From: Comamonadaceae bacterium
GTDB lineage: Bacteria > Pseudomonadota > Gammaproteobacteria > Burkholderiales > Burkholderiaceae_C
Direction of reading: 5' to 3'
Assembly: GCA_947476285.1 (NCBI GenBank)
Contig: CANJPU010000011.1
Span: forward strand, 1-64,000
DNA: 64,000 nucleotides
The notes under the pieces were generated by a model. That model was not told the DNA's origin. It searched no databases and saw nothing but the letters and a program-made list of their open reading frames with translations. Position numbers and translations under genes: made by a program. Below, piece by piece: positions 18,071 to 27,571 of this stretch (the first letter of the stretch is position 1; each line of letters opens with the position of its first letter).

Positions 18071-18078
18071 GGCTTGCC

Positions 18079-18600
18079 TCAGGCGGTGGCCGTGGCTTTG
18101 GCGAGCCGTGCTTTCTCTTCGGTCCAGCGCCGGACCACCCCAGCGGCCTTGGCCGCGTCTTCCTTGTATCGATCGCTGTCGGTGGGCACATGGGCGGTGA
18201 GCTCCATGCGGTGACCATTGGGGTCGTTGAAATAGATTGAATGGAATGGCTCGCGCACCACCGGCCCTTCCACATGCACGCCGGCTTTCTCCAGCCTGGC
18301 CTTGTAGGCATCCACCTCTGCGCTGTTGGCGCAAAAGTAGGCGAAGTGCGGCGCGAACTTGGGCTGGCTGGGGTCGGGCACGGTGTTCATGGCGGGGAAC
18401 TCCGGCGCGTCAAAGAAGGCAATGAAACTGCCGTCCCCCAACTTGAAGAACAAATGCAGATAGAGGCAGGGCCTGCCCTGGTAGATCTCGCAGCGGTCGG
18501 CGATGGTCATGTCCAGGCCCAGAATGCCTTGGTAGAAGTCAGTCGTCTGCTGCGCATCAACGCAGCGCAATGCCACATGGGCGCATGAATGAATTGCCAT
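18079..18600 (-). CDS. VOC (glyoxalase/dioxygenase superfamily) protein
   Basis: The 173-residue protein has a beta-alpha-beta-beta-beta repeat pair: HVALRCVDAQQTTDFYQGIL at the start and FHSIYFNDPNGHRMELTAH at the end, with His and Glu at the expected metal positions. Such proteins can be glyoxalases, extradiol-type dioxygenases or isomerases. It is the second gene of the operon, 38 bases after the Bug gene and just before the hydrolase; a dioxygenase followed by a hydrolase would suit ring or C-C cleavage, but this is a guess. Confidence 0.85.
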   Translation of the reverse strand: MAIHSCAHVALRCVDAQQTTDFYQGILGLDMTIADRCEIYQGRPCLYLHLFFKLGDGSFIAFFDAPEFPAMNTVPDPSQPKFAPHFAYFCANSAEVDAYKARLEKAGVHVEGPVVREPFHSIYFNDPNGHRMELTAHVPTDSDRYKEDAAKAAGVVRRWTEEKARLAKATATA

Positions 18601-18638
18601 TGTCTTGTCCTCTTGATAACTTGAAACTCAGTTCGCCA

Positions 18639-19610
18639 TCATTGACTGGCCAGGCCCAGCCGCTTGATGTGGGGCAGGTAGCTCTCGATCGCCTTCTTCA
18701 CCATCACTGTGATCTGCTCGCCGCTGGCGGCATAGGGCTCACTGACAATGGCCGCCAGGCGATCGACGGAGTCGGGTGCCTCGGCCACTTTTCGTGCCTC
18801 GATGCTCAGTTTTTCCATGATGTCCTTGGGCGTTCCGGCAGGCGCCGCGACACCATAGACCACCGGCCCGAAAATCTGGTCGCCGTAGCCCAACTCGGCC
18901 AGCGTCGGGATGGCAGGAAAGTTCGGCGAGCGCTTGGTGCCGCCCACCGCCAGGGCGCGCAGCTTGCCGCCTTTGACCAACTCCACGATGTTGATGCCCG
19001 CGACCGAATCCACACTGCCGCCCACCACCGCTTGCTGGCTCTCCACACCGCCCTTGTAGGGCACGTGGAGCATCTCGATCTGCGCCTGCGCGCTCATCAT
19101 CTCGTAACTCAATTGGGGAAAACTACCCAGGCCGTAGGTCGCAAATGTCACCTTCTTGGGCGCGCTCTTGGCCAGCTTGACGAACTCATCGAAATTTTGC
19201 GCCGGCACCTTGGGATGCACCACCAGCAGAAAGCTATTGCTGCGGGCGACCGCGCCAGCGTATTCGAGGTCTTTGAGGGAATCGTAAGGCGCCGTCTTGG
19301 ACAGCAAAGGCGCGATGGTCAGGTTGTCCGCAAAGAACAGCAGCAAAGTGTAGCCGTCGGCCTTGGATGAGGTAACGCTTTTGACCGCCAGGATGCCGCC
19401 GGCACCAGGGCGGTTTTCCACCACCACCGGCTGGCCCAGCGATCGGCTGAACTTGTCGGCTACCAAACGCGCAACCGTGTCGGCTGCGCCACCTGCAGGT
19501 GCGCCCACCACCAGCCTCACAGGACGATCCGGATAGGCCTGAGCCAGCGCGGTGGATGCGTGGACACTGAGGACCAGGGCCGCGGTGATGATCTGCAGAA
19601 GTCTGTTCAT
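18639..19610 (-). CDS. Bug-family TTT substrate-binding protein
   Basis: The 323-residue periplasmic protein has a signal peptide (MNRLLQIITAALVLSVHAS), the Bug start AYPDRPVRLVVGAPAGG, ENRPGAGGILAVKSV, KADGYTLL and the LHVPYKGG motif. ATG 19610 is preceded by the signal-free extension that I reject. It heads the operon with VOC, hydrolase, ketopantoate-reductase-like and MmgE/PrpD genes, so its ligand is probably the substrate of that pathway. It is the near paralogue of the Bug protein at 13604. Confidence 0.93.
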   Translation of the reverse strand: MNRLLQIITAALVLSVHASTALAQAYPDRPVRLVVGAPAGGAADTVARLVADKFSRSLGQPVVVENRPGAGGILAVKSVTSSKADGYTLLLFFADNLTIAPLLSKTAPYDSLKDLEYAGAVARSNSFLLVVHPKVPAQNFDEFVKLAKSAPKKVTFATYGLGSFPQLSYEMMSAQAQIEMLHVPYKGGVESQQAVVGGSVDSVAGINIVELVKGGKLRALAVGGTKRSPNFPAIPTLAELGYGDQIFGPVVYGVAAPAGTPKDIMEKLSIEARKVAEAPDSVDRLAAIVSEPYAASGEQITVMVKKAIESYLPHIKRLGLASQ

Positions 19611-19988
19611 GGTGCCGGACTGGTGAGTGGGTGATGAAAAAGCGCCGGAAGGACGCCGCAAAAACGCAAGGAAACGCAAGGAAAACGCAATGGCTTTGCC
19701 AAGCCCGCACAGGCCAAAGGTGGCCGCGTTTTGAAAAATAGAATGCTAGCCTGTTATCTTTTTCGTCCGATGAGGGATAACCACGAGAGTGCCTTTCGCG
19801 CAGAGAGCTGCGAACTTTCAGGAAAGGGTTTTCCCATGCACTCAAAAACGCAACGGCGACCTAAAATCAAAGCCACTCGCAAAGCAGGTTTCCGCCCGTC
19901 TCATCCGCCCTGTCTGGCATGCGCGCACGCATGCCACTGCCCACCATGAGGCGCTCCTCAATATTGTCGGTTGGATCGGTTTGTGCCC
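19611..19988. other. Intergenic region with no gene seen
   Basis: This 378-bp divergent region separates the Bug operon from the SDR-P450 operon. It contains a short tandem of AAACGCAAGG-like units near 19667-19692 and a palindrome at 19916-19935. Small open frames in it show no family resemblance and no ribosome site, so I call none. Confidence 0.6.
19916..19935. promoter_or_regulatory. Perfect inverted repeat upstream of the SDR-P450 operon
   Basis: GGCATGCG (19916-19923) and CGCATGCC (19928-19935) are perfect 8-bp arms with a 4-bp loop, 53 bases before the SDR start. It may be an operator or a leader hairpin. Confidence 0.4.
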
Positions 19989-20750
19989 ATGATTGTTGAA
20001 GGTCTTTTTTCAAACGAGATCGCCCTGGTGACCGGCGGTGGACAAGGCATCGGCAATGCGATCGCCACCGCCTTGGCAGCTGCAGGCTGTAGGGTGGTGA
20101 TTGCCGATCAAGACGCAGAGCGCGCCAAGCACGCGGCGCAGCAGATCACCGACGTCGGCTACAGTTGCGTCGCACGCCAGCTCGACGTTGCATCCTGGGA
20201 AGCCTGCCAAGCCCTTGCAGTTGATTTGCAAAGCTCGGTCGGCGCGGTCTCGGTGCTGGTCAACAACGCCGGCATCACCAGCCCGGTCAAGCTGCTGGAC
20301 GAAAATTTCAACCATGAGATGGACCGCATCTTGCACGTGAACCTGTATGGCGTGCTCAACATGTGCCGGGCCTTTCTCGGCCATCTTGAGAGCACCCGCG
20401 GCTGCATCGTCAACGTCTCCTCCATCACCGCGATTGCAGCGGGCAATAGCTCTCTGCCCTACGGCGCCTCCAAGGCAGCGGTGTCGCAAGCCACTCGCAG
20501 CCTGGCCCGTGAGCTTGGGCCAAAAGGCATACGCGTCAACGCCATTGCACCCGGCCTCACCCAGACGCCCCTGGCGGCCCGGGCCTGGGACGACCCCGTG
20601 CGTCTTAAGGGCAACACCGATCGCACCATGCTCAAGCGCCTTGCGCAGCCGCAAGACATGGCCGGGCCGGTGCTGTTTCTCGCCTCGCGCATGGCCCAGT
20701 ACGTCACTGGCGTGACCTTGCCGGTCGATGGCGGCCATCTTGCAAACTGA
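19989..20750 (+). CDS. Short-chain dehydrogenase/reductase
   Basis: The 253-residue classical SDR has TGGGQGIG for NAD(P), NNAG, and the catalytic Ser and YGASK of SSITAIAAGNSSLPYGASK, with the C-terminal DGGH. It is probably a FabG-like alcohol/ketone oxidoreductase. It is the first gene of an operon, 36 bases before the P450, and may oxidise an alcohol made by that enzyme. ATG 19989 is used; a TTG six codons upstream is also in frame. Confidence 0.9.
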   Translation: MIVEGLFSNEIALVTGGGQGIGNAIATALAAAGCRVVIADQDAERAKHAAQQITDVGYSCVARQLDVASWEACQALAVDLQSSVGAVSVLVNNAGITSPVKLLDENFNHEMDRILHVNLYGVLNMCRAFLGHLESTRGCIVNVSSITAIAAGNSSLPYGASKAAVSQATRSLARELGPKGIRVNAIAPGLTQTPLAARAWDDPVRLKGNTDRTMLKRLAQPQDMAGPVLFLASRMAQYVTGVTLPVDGGHLAN

Positions 20751-20786
20751 ACACCCGGCAATGGCTTGCCCCACAAGGAAGATGTC

Positions 20787-22001
20787 ATGAGTTTTGAGAT
20801 CAAGGAACACTACGAAGGTGTTCCGGTCGTCGATGTGGACCCGTTCTCACCCGAGACACTGCGCAGCCCGGAGGCGTTCTGGGCTGACCTTCGAGACGTC
20901 GGCCCGGTGGCCTACATCCCCCGCTACGGCAACTACATCTTGTCCCGCTACGAAGAAGTTCGCCAAGCTCAGGCCGACTGGCGCGCGCTCACCACCGCAG
21001 CCGGTGCCGGCATGTCCGACATCCGCAAGGCAGATCACTGGCGCCCAGCCAGCGTGATCGTCGAAGTCGATCCGCCGCGCCACACCGAGGTGCGCAAAGT
21101 CCTCAACAAAGTCATCGCCCCGCCCATCGTGCGTGGCTGGCGCGAGCGCTTCGAAGAAGACGCGCAGCAAATGGCCGACCAACTGGTCGCCAAGGGCCGC
21201 TTCGATGGCGTGCGCGACGTGGCCGAAGCCTATGTGCTCAAGGTGTTTCCCGAGTCCATCGGCCTTGACATCAACCGCGAGCAAGCCGTGGCCGTGGGCG
21301 ACCTCAATTTCAACGGCATTGGCCCCAAGAATGAGCTGCTGCTCCAAGCCCAAGAGAAAGTCGCGCCCTTTCTGGAGTGGTGGCACTCCAGCATCAAGGG
21401 CGAGACGATCAAGCCCGGCGGTTTTGGCGAGTTGCTGTTCAATGGCGAGGCCACTGGCGAAGTGCCCAAGGGCATGGCAGGCGCACTCACCAGCACCTTC
21501 CTGCGCGGCGGGCTGGACACCACCATCAGCTCCATTGGCAGCGCGCTGTGGCTGCTGGCCAGCCATCCCGATCAATGGCAGCTTTTGAAAGAGCGGCCCG
21601 AGCTGCTTCGCAACACCTTCGACGAAACCCTGCGGATGGAATCTCCCATCAGCACCAACTTTCGCACCACTGCTTCAGGCCCATGCCAGATCAGCGGCTT
21701 CACTTTGCAGGGCGACAAGAAAGTGCAGCTCCTGCTGGGTGCTGCCAATCGCGACCCGCGCCGCTGGGACAAGCCCGACACATTCGACATCACGCGCGAT
21801 GCGTCGGCGCATGTATCGTTTGGCAATGGCATTCATGCCTGTGCCGGCCAGTTGATCGCGCGGCTTGAATTTGACTGCATCATCAAGGCCTTGCTCCAGC
21901 GTGTGGCCAAGCTCGAGTTGGACGGCCCGGTACGCCACCGGCCCAACAACGCACTGCGCACGCTTGAAACCCTTCCCTTGCGGATCACACTGCATGCCTA
22001 A
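20787..22001 (+). CDS. Cytochrome P450, CYP199-like
   Basis: The 404-residue soluble P450 has the I-helix GGLDTT (241-246), the ExxR motif at Glu280-Arg283, and the heme loop FGNGIHACAGQ with Cys352. Several stretches resemble CYP199A enzymes, which O-demethylate or hydroxylate para-substituted benzoates: MSDIRKADHWRP, VEVDPPRHT, GAANRDPRRWDKP and NNALRTLETLP. This similarity is from memory and should be tested. The I-helix lacks the usual acidic-Thr pair only in part (Asp-Thr present). AAGGAAG precedes ATG 20787. The next gene is its likely ferredoxin partner. Confidence 0.92.
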   Translation: MSFEIKEHYEGVPVVDVDPFSPETLRSPEAFWADLRDVGPVAYIPRYGNYILSRYEEVRQAQADWRALTTAAGAGMSDIRKADHWRPASVIVEVDPPRHTEVRKVLNKVIAPPIVRGWRERFEEDAQQMADQLVAKGRFDGVRDVAEAYVLKVFPESIGLDINREQAVAVGDLNFNGIGPKNELLLQAQEKVAPFLEWWHSSIKGETIKPGGFGELLFNGEATGEVPKGMAGALTSTFLRGGLDTTISSIGSALWLLASHPDQWQLLKERPELLRNTFDETLRMESPISTNFRTTASGPCQISGFTLQGDKKVQLLLGAANRDPRRWDKPDTFDITRDASAHVSFGNGIHACAGQLIARLEFDCIIKALLQRVAKLELDGPVRHRPNNALRTLETLPLRITLHA

Positions 22002-22317
22002 AATCACTTTCATCACGCCAGCCGGCGAGCGCCACGAACTGCAGGCCAAGCTGGGCAGCAGCGTCATGCAGGTGGCCATTGATGCGGGCATCGATGGCAT
22101 TCATGCCGAATGCGGCGGCGCTGCCGCCTGCGGTACCTGCCATGTCTATGCCGAAGAACAAATCCTCAAGCGCCTTGTGCCGCCTGAAAGCAACGAAGAA
22201 GCCATGCTCGACTACACGGTCGAGCCGCGCCAGCCCAGCAGCCGCCTGAGCTGCCAGCTTGTGATCACCGACGATATGGATGGTGCGGTTTTCACCATCG
22301 CCGCGCGCCAGATCTGA
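21994..22317 (+). CDS. [2Fe-2S] ferredoxin, P450 redox partner
   Basis: The 107-residue ferredoxin has the cluster ligands Cys40, Cys46, Cys49 and Cys87 in the C-x5-C-x2-C...C pattern of adrenodoxin/putidaredoxin-type proteins. ATG 21994 overlaps the P450 stop by 8 bases, so the two are translated together and the protein almost certainly delivers electrons to it. No ferredoxin reductase is encoded nearby; one must come from elsewhere. Confidence 0.93.
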   Translation: MPKITFITPAGERHELQAKLGSSVMQVAIDAGIDGIHAECGGAAACGTCHVYAEEQILKRLVPPESNEEAMLDYTVEPRQPSSRLSCQLVITDDMDGAVFTIAARQI

Positions 22318-22952
22318 TGCTGATCCATGAGCTGTGCACCCAAGAGGCAAAGCCCGGCGCCCTGCCCCAGCTGCTGGCGCAGTTTCGCGCCGAAGGCCTG
22401 AGTCTGCGAGACGGCCGTTGCGGCATTTTCCGCGGTGCATGGACCACCGAGTTCGGCCAGCTCAATCAGCTGTTCACGCTCTGGGAGCACGCTGACGCTG
22501 CGTCCTGCCTGGCAGCCACCGAAGCGCTACATGCCAGCGCCGACTGGATGGCCCATGCAAGAGCCTGCGCGCCCTTGCTGCACAGCGTCTCCTCCACGCT
22601 GCTGGCGCCGCAGCGCGCGCTGGGCTGTGCCTACGATGAGGGCGTCGTGTTCGATTTGCGTGAATACGATCTGCAGCCCTACATGGGGCAGACCTACTCG
22701 CGCATGCTCGCGCAAGTCATGCCGGTGCGCTTGGGCTTTTCAAAGAACTTCTGCATCTGGCTACCCGCCGCCGCGCAGGCGCACCGCCTGGTGCACTTGT
22801 GGCCTTATGAAAGCATTGCGCAGCGCCTGGCACTGCGCACCGCCCTGGCCGCCCACCCCGAGTGGAAAGCCTTCGTTGAGCAGGCCGTACCGATGATCGT
22901 GCGGCAACGCTCAACGCTGGTGCGGCCGGTGCCAGGGCTGCTTGTGCGCTGA
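22317..22952 (+). CDS. NIPSNAP family protein
   Basis: The 211-residue protein has two ferredoxin-like repeats, MLIHELCTQEAKPGALPQLL with GAWTTEFGQLNQLFTLWEH, and VFDLREYDLQPYMGQTYSRM with HRLVHLWPYESIAQR. It is a paralogue of the gene at 12779. The start overlaps the ferredoxin stop (TGATG), making it the last gene of the SDR-P450-ferredoxin operon. A role with the P450 product is suggested by context only. Confidence 0.85.
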   Translation: MLIHELCTQEAKPGALPQLLAQFRAEGLSLRDGRCGIFRGAWTTEFGQLNQLFTLWEHADAASCLAATEALHASADWMAHARACAPLLHSVSSTLLAPQRALGCAYDEGVVFDLREYDLQPYMGQTYSRMLAQVMPVRLGFSKNFCIWLPAAAQAHRLVHLWPYESIAQRLALRTALAAHPEWKAFVEQAVPMIVRQRSTLVRPVPGLLVR

Positions 22953-22971
22953 CGACGGGGCTTCTGAAAGA

Positions 22972-24534
22972 TCACATGCTCGGCGAACGCGGTGACCTCT
23001 GACCTGGTCCGCTCCGACTGGGCAGGGACTCTGCGCGGGCTCTTGCTGGCGCCCCTGGCTCGGCACCGGGCGGAGTCGGAACTGTTGCAGCGAGCAAGAG
23101 TCGGACGATTTCCCAATGCCCCTTTTGCACGGCGATCATGAGGGCGGTACGACCATGCAAGTCAGCTTGATTGACCCGCGCCCTCGCGCCGATCAAAGCT
23201 AGAACGGCTTGCGTATGCCCCCGCTCGGCTGCGATTAGCAAAGGAAAGTGCGCCCTAATGTTTAGGGAAGAAAAGCGGACAGTTTGGTCAGCGGGGGACG
23301 TTTCACGGCTCAAACGACCGATTGCTGCCGCGTTGCCTGCCGCGGCGGCTACGTGGGCCAGGCTGTTGCCCGTTGTCGCGTCTATGTACCAAGTAAGTTC
23401 GGGGTCGGTTGCGATAACTTCTGTCAGCAACATCCAGTTGAAGGTCTTGATGGCACTGCAGGCTATCTGGAAATTGGTTTCGCGTTCGGCGGTTTCAAGG
23501 AAAGGCAGCAGAAATTCAGGGTCTGGAGCGATTGAATCCTGGGGATTCCGATCCTGATCCTGATCCGGAGCTGCCATGCCTGCAAAGAATAGCGCTAGGC
23601 GATCTCCTTCCAGAAGTTGCTGGGCGCCTTGTTCGATTTCGGTTAAGGCTGGCCGAGGTAGATGTTTCTGAAACTCCCCGGCTAATGCCGCTGGGCATAA
23701 GGCGACGTAGGTTTCACCCAGCAAATTTCCAAATGCGGCGTTGCGCGCGTCCACTTGTTGGGCATCAAAACAGTCGCCGAGCTCACCGGCGAATGCCGTA
23801 ACGAAGGACTCATCCGCCGAAAGTGCGTCAAGCAACCGATTCTGGTGATACTCAAACCGAGCCAGAAGCAGTTGCTGCAAATGTGGATCGCAGGGGCGCA
23901 TGTACGGGTCTTGATACACCCCGTCGCCCCCGGTCAGCACGCGCTCCAAAGCGGATCGGGCGTGTTCATCTTGATCTCTGCCGGGCAGTGCATTGAAGAT
24001 GGCCATATCGGCCATGGCGCGTTGGCTGGCATCTCGTTGAATGCCGTGCAAAGTGCGGGCCAAGAGCTGCACATAGGCAGGCGCCTCGCGGAACGCTTCG
24101 GGCGTTGCATTCGCTCGCGCACCTAGATGTTGCAACTGGCGAACGATGGCGGGGGCGCAAACATCGTCGACACCGCCAGCCACTCGCGTGTAGATGGTGC
24201 TAATTTTGGTGCGGATGGCAGCGTCGTCTCCTGCGGCTTCAAGGGCTGCAAGCCCACGGTGCATGCTGATTTGCATGCCTCGGCGTTCGCCCTCCAGGGC
24301 CTCGGCCTTCGGCAATCCGCGCTCGAGCAAAGCGTCACGCACCTGAAGGGCGCTCAAGCGCTCTGTGGTTTGGTCTGGGGTTGAATCGGCACTGTCTGGG
24401 TAGACCCTGTCAAACAGGTCATTGATACGTGTTCGAAGTGTCTCGGTGAAGTCTGTTTGCTCGAGAAGCCTTGTTTCTTCCTCGCTGAAAGCTTGGTTTC
24501 CGAAGTCGGCAGGGCTTAAGAGATTGGGATTCAT
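22972..24534 (-). CDS. Ankyrin-repeat protein of unknown function
   Basis: The protein of about 520 residues has a long, helical, uncharacterised N-terminal region and ankyrin repeats near residues 385-480 (NSLAHVAAAAGNAAAIGRLS, FPLLIAAERGHTQAVLALIG, RTALMIAVQKGHWEIVRLLL), followed by a Pro/Ser/Arg-rich tail. There is no signal peptide or membrane segment. Base composition is lower in GC than its neighbours, and it interrupts a catabolic region, so it was probably acquired. Ankyrin proteins of this form can be secreted effectors, but nothing here shows secretion. ATG 24534 lacks a clear ribosome site; a TTG at 24543 is an alternative. Confidence 0.75.
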   Translation of the reverse strand: MNPNLLSPADFGNQAFSEEETRLLEQTDFTETLRTRINDLFDRVYPDSADSTPDQTTERLSALQVRDALLERGLPKAEALEGERRGMQISMHRGLAALEAAGDDAAIRTKISTIYTRVAGGVDDVCAPAIVRQLQHLGARANATPEAFREAPAYVQLLARTLHGIQRDASQRAMADMAIFNALPGRDQDEHARSALERVLTGGDGVYQDPYMRPCDPHLQQLLLARFEYHQNRLLDALSADESFVTAFAGELGDCFDAQQVDARNAAFGNLLGETYVALCPAALAGEFQKHLPRPALTEIEQGAQQLLEGDRLALFFAGMAAPDQDQDRNPQDSIAPDPEFLLPFLETAERETNFQIACSAIKTFNWMLLTEVIATDPELTWYIDATTGNSLAHVAAAAGNAAAIGRLSRETSPADQTVRFSSLNIRAHFPLLIAAERGHTQAVLALIGARARVNQADLHGRTALMIAVQKGHWEIVRLLLAATVPTPPGAEPGAPARARAESLPSRSGPGQRSPRSPSM

Positions 24535-24543
24535 GTAAAACAA

Positions 24544-24898
24544 AATTTCGCTGGAGTTCTTGTCGGATGCGCAGGGCGAGCTGGTGGGCAGAACCGGACA
24601 GGGGCGAAGCCTAGTGGACGCGGCAGGGCTGCTGTCGGCTCTGGCACGAGATGGGGTCGTCAGGGGTACGAAGCGTGAGTTCGACCTGCAGACCTACACG
24701 GGGAGAGGCATAAGAAAGCCTTCGTTCACCAGCCTGTTTCGACGACCGTGCGGCGGCGCGGGGCGCTTGTGCGCTGCCCACATCGTCAGTTACATACATA
24801 CCCTGAGGCGGGCGCGATGGAAAACGAGATAGCATTTCCCTCGGCTTGTGCTGGTGAGTTCGTCAGTGCAAAGCCTCTGCCTTCTGACAAGGAAAACC
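24544..24898. other. Intergenic region with no gene seen
   Basis: This 355-bp stretch separates the ankyrin gene from the SnoaL-like gene. It includes GCTTGTGCGCTG (24765-24776), an exact copy of bases 22940-22951 at the end of the NIPSNAP gene. No convincing open frame is present. Confidence 0.55.
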
Positions 24899-25477
24899 AT
24901 GAACATCGACGAGCGTCTGCAGCGCCTGCTGGACAAGGACGAGATTGAAGGCGTGCTTCAAAAATGGGCGCATGGTGTGGGCCGCAAAGACTGGGACAAA
25001 GTGCGCGAAGTCTTCTTTGAAGACGCGACCGATGCGCACAGCGGCCGTTACGAGGGCGGCGTAGAAGGCTTCTTCGCCTGGCAAAAGCGCCACCATGTCG
25101 GGGTGGAGCAGTCGGTGCATTTCATCGGCTCGGGCAAGATCGAGTTCGCCTCACCCGAGCTGGCGCTGTCGCAGTCCTATGTGCTGGCGTTCCATCGCTA
25201 TGGGTTGGAGGCGCGGCAGGCCCGCATCGACATCTTTGGCCCGGCCCAGGCCGATCGTGTCAAACCCATGCATTCAAACATCGTGGGCCGCTACATTGAC
25301 CGCTTCGAAAAGCGCAAAGGAGAATGGCGCATCGCCAAGCGGGTGTCGGTGATCGAATGGGTGCGCTTCGAAGAGGCGCCCTGGGACTTGCCCTTCCAGC
25401 CCGGCTGGACGGCAGCCACACGTGACCGCAACGACGCCAGCTACGCCATGCGGCGCGAGATGGGCCTGCCCGACTGA
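24899..25477 (+). CDS. SnoaL-like / nuclear transport factor 2 family protein
   Basis: The 192-residue protein opens with IDERLQRLLDKDEIEGVLQK and has YEGGVEGFFAWQKRHHVG and SVHFIGSGKIEF, the typical cone-shaped NTF2-like fold of SnoaL_4 proteins. Families of this kind include hydratases, dehydratases and isomerases acting on steroid- or aromatic-like substrates. AAGGAAA precedes ATG 24899. It is convergent with the ACAD11-like gene and may belong with the P450 or the CoA cluster. No substrate can be given. Confidence 0.8.
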   Translation: MNIDERLQRLLDKDEIEGVLQKWAHGVGRKDWDKVREVFFEDATDAHSGRYEGGVEGFFAWQKRHHVGVEQSVHFIGSGKIEFASPELALSQSYVLAFHRYGLEARQARIDIFGPAQADRVKPMHSNIVGRYIDRFEKRKGEWRIAKRVSVIEWVRFEEAPWDLPFQPGWTAATRDRNDASYAMRREMGLPD

Positions 25478-25504
25478 CACGTGGGCACCGCCCCCTCCGC
25501 CAGC

Positions 25505-26671
<1,167 letters not shown>

Positions 26672-26696
26672 GATTGCTCTCCGTGAGTTTTCAAGT

Positions 26697-27566
26697 TCAG
26701 GCGTGTCCGTCGGGGTTGGGCGGCTGGTTAAAGCGTGGCGGCCTCTTTTCTTTGAACGCCTTTTTGCCTTCATGCGCATCGGGGTGGTGATCGGCGATGG
26801 CGGTCTTGCCGGCGATGTCTTCGCCTGCTTGCTCCAGCGTTTGCTCGGCCGCGTTGTACACCGCTTTCTTCAGCAAGCGCATGGCCACCTGCGGCCCATT
26901 GGCAAGCTCTTGTGCAAATTCCATGGCCCGCGCGGCCAGATCCTGGGGCTCCACCACCTCGTTGACCAAACCCATGCGCAGTGCTTCGTCTGCATCGACG
27001 ATGCGCTTGCGCATGAGAAAGTCCATCGCGCGTGCCACGCCCAGATGCTGCACCAGCAGCCAGTGGCCGCCTTCATCGGGCAGGTAGCCAAAGCGAAGTG
27101 TCGCGCTGCCCAGCTTGGCGCCGCGCGCGGCGATGCGGAAATCGCTGGCCAGCGCGATCGACAGACCTGTCTGAATCGCAAAACCGTTGATCGCGCAGAC
27201 CGACAGCTTGCTCAGATGGCGGATCGAGCGTGCCACCATTTGCGAGGTGGTGCGCAGAGAGTCATAGCTGCGAAGCTGGGGCGATTCGTTGCCGTAGAGA
27301 AGTGGCGGCACCTTGCTGGGCTTCATGGTGTCAGCGCCATATGTTGTGTTGCTGATGTCATCGCCCGCCACAAAGCCCTTGCCGGTGCCGGTGAAGAGCA
27401 GCACCCTCACCCGCTCGTCCATCTGGGCCTGGGCCAGCATCTCGATGAAGTCGCGCTTGATGCTGCGTGTGAATGCGTTCAAACGCTCGGGCCGGTTGAA
27501 TGTGACCGTGGCCACACCTGGATCGCTGATCTCAACTTCAAAGCCCGCGTACTTTCCGGTGTCCAT
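26697..27566 (-). CDS. Enoyl-CoA hydratase/isomerase family protein
   Basis: The 289-residue crotonase-fold protein has VTFNRPERLNAFTRS, GKGFVAGDDIS (oxyanion hole), CAINGFAIQTGLSIALASDF and GYLPDEGGHWLL, where Glu matches one of the two hydratase acids. ATG 27566 has a strong AAGGAG. It lies 5 bases after the TetR stop and 25 bases before the ACAD11-like gene, so TetR, hydratase and dehydrogenase form one transcript. Confidence 0.88.
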   Translation of the reverse strand: MDTGKYAGFEVEISDPGVATVTFNRPERLNAFTRSIKRDFIEMLAQAQMDERVRVLLFTGTGKGFVAGDDISNTTYGADTMKPSKVPPLLYGNESPQLRSYDSLRTTSQMVARSIRHLSKLSVCAINGFAIQTGLSIALASDFRIAARGAKLGSATLRFGYLPDEGGHWLLVQHLGVARAMDFLMRKRIVDADEALRMGLVNEVVEPQDLAARAMEFAQELANGPQVAMRLLKKAVYNAAEQTLEQAGEDIAGKTAIADHHPDAHEGKKAFKEKRPPRFNQPPNPDGHA

Positions 27567-27571
27567 ATTGG

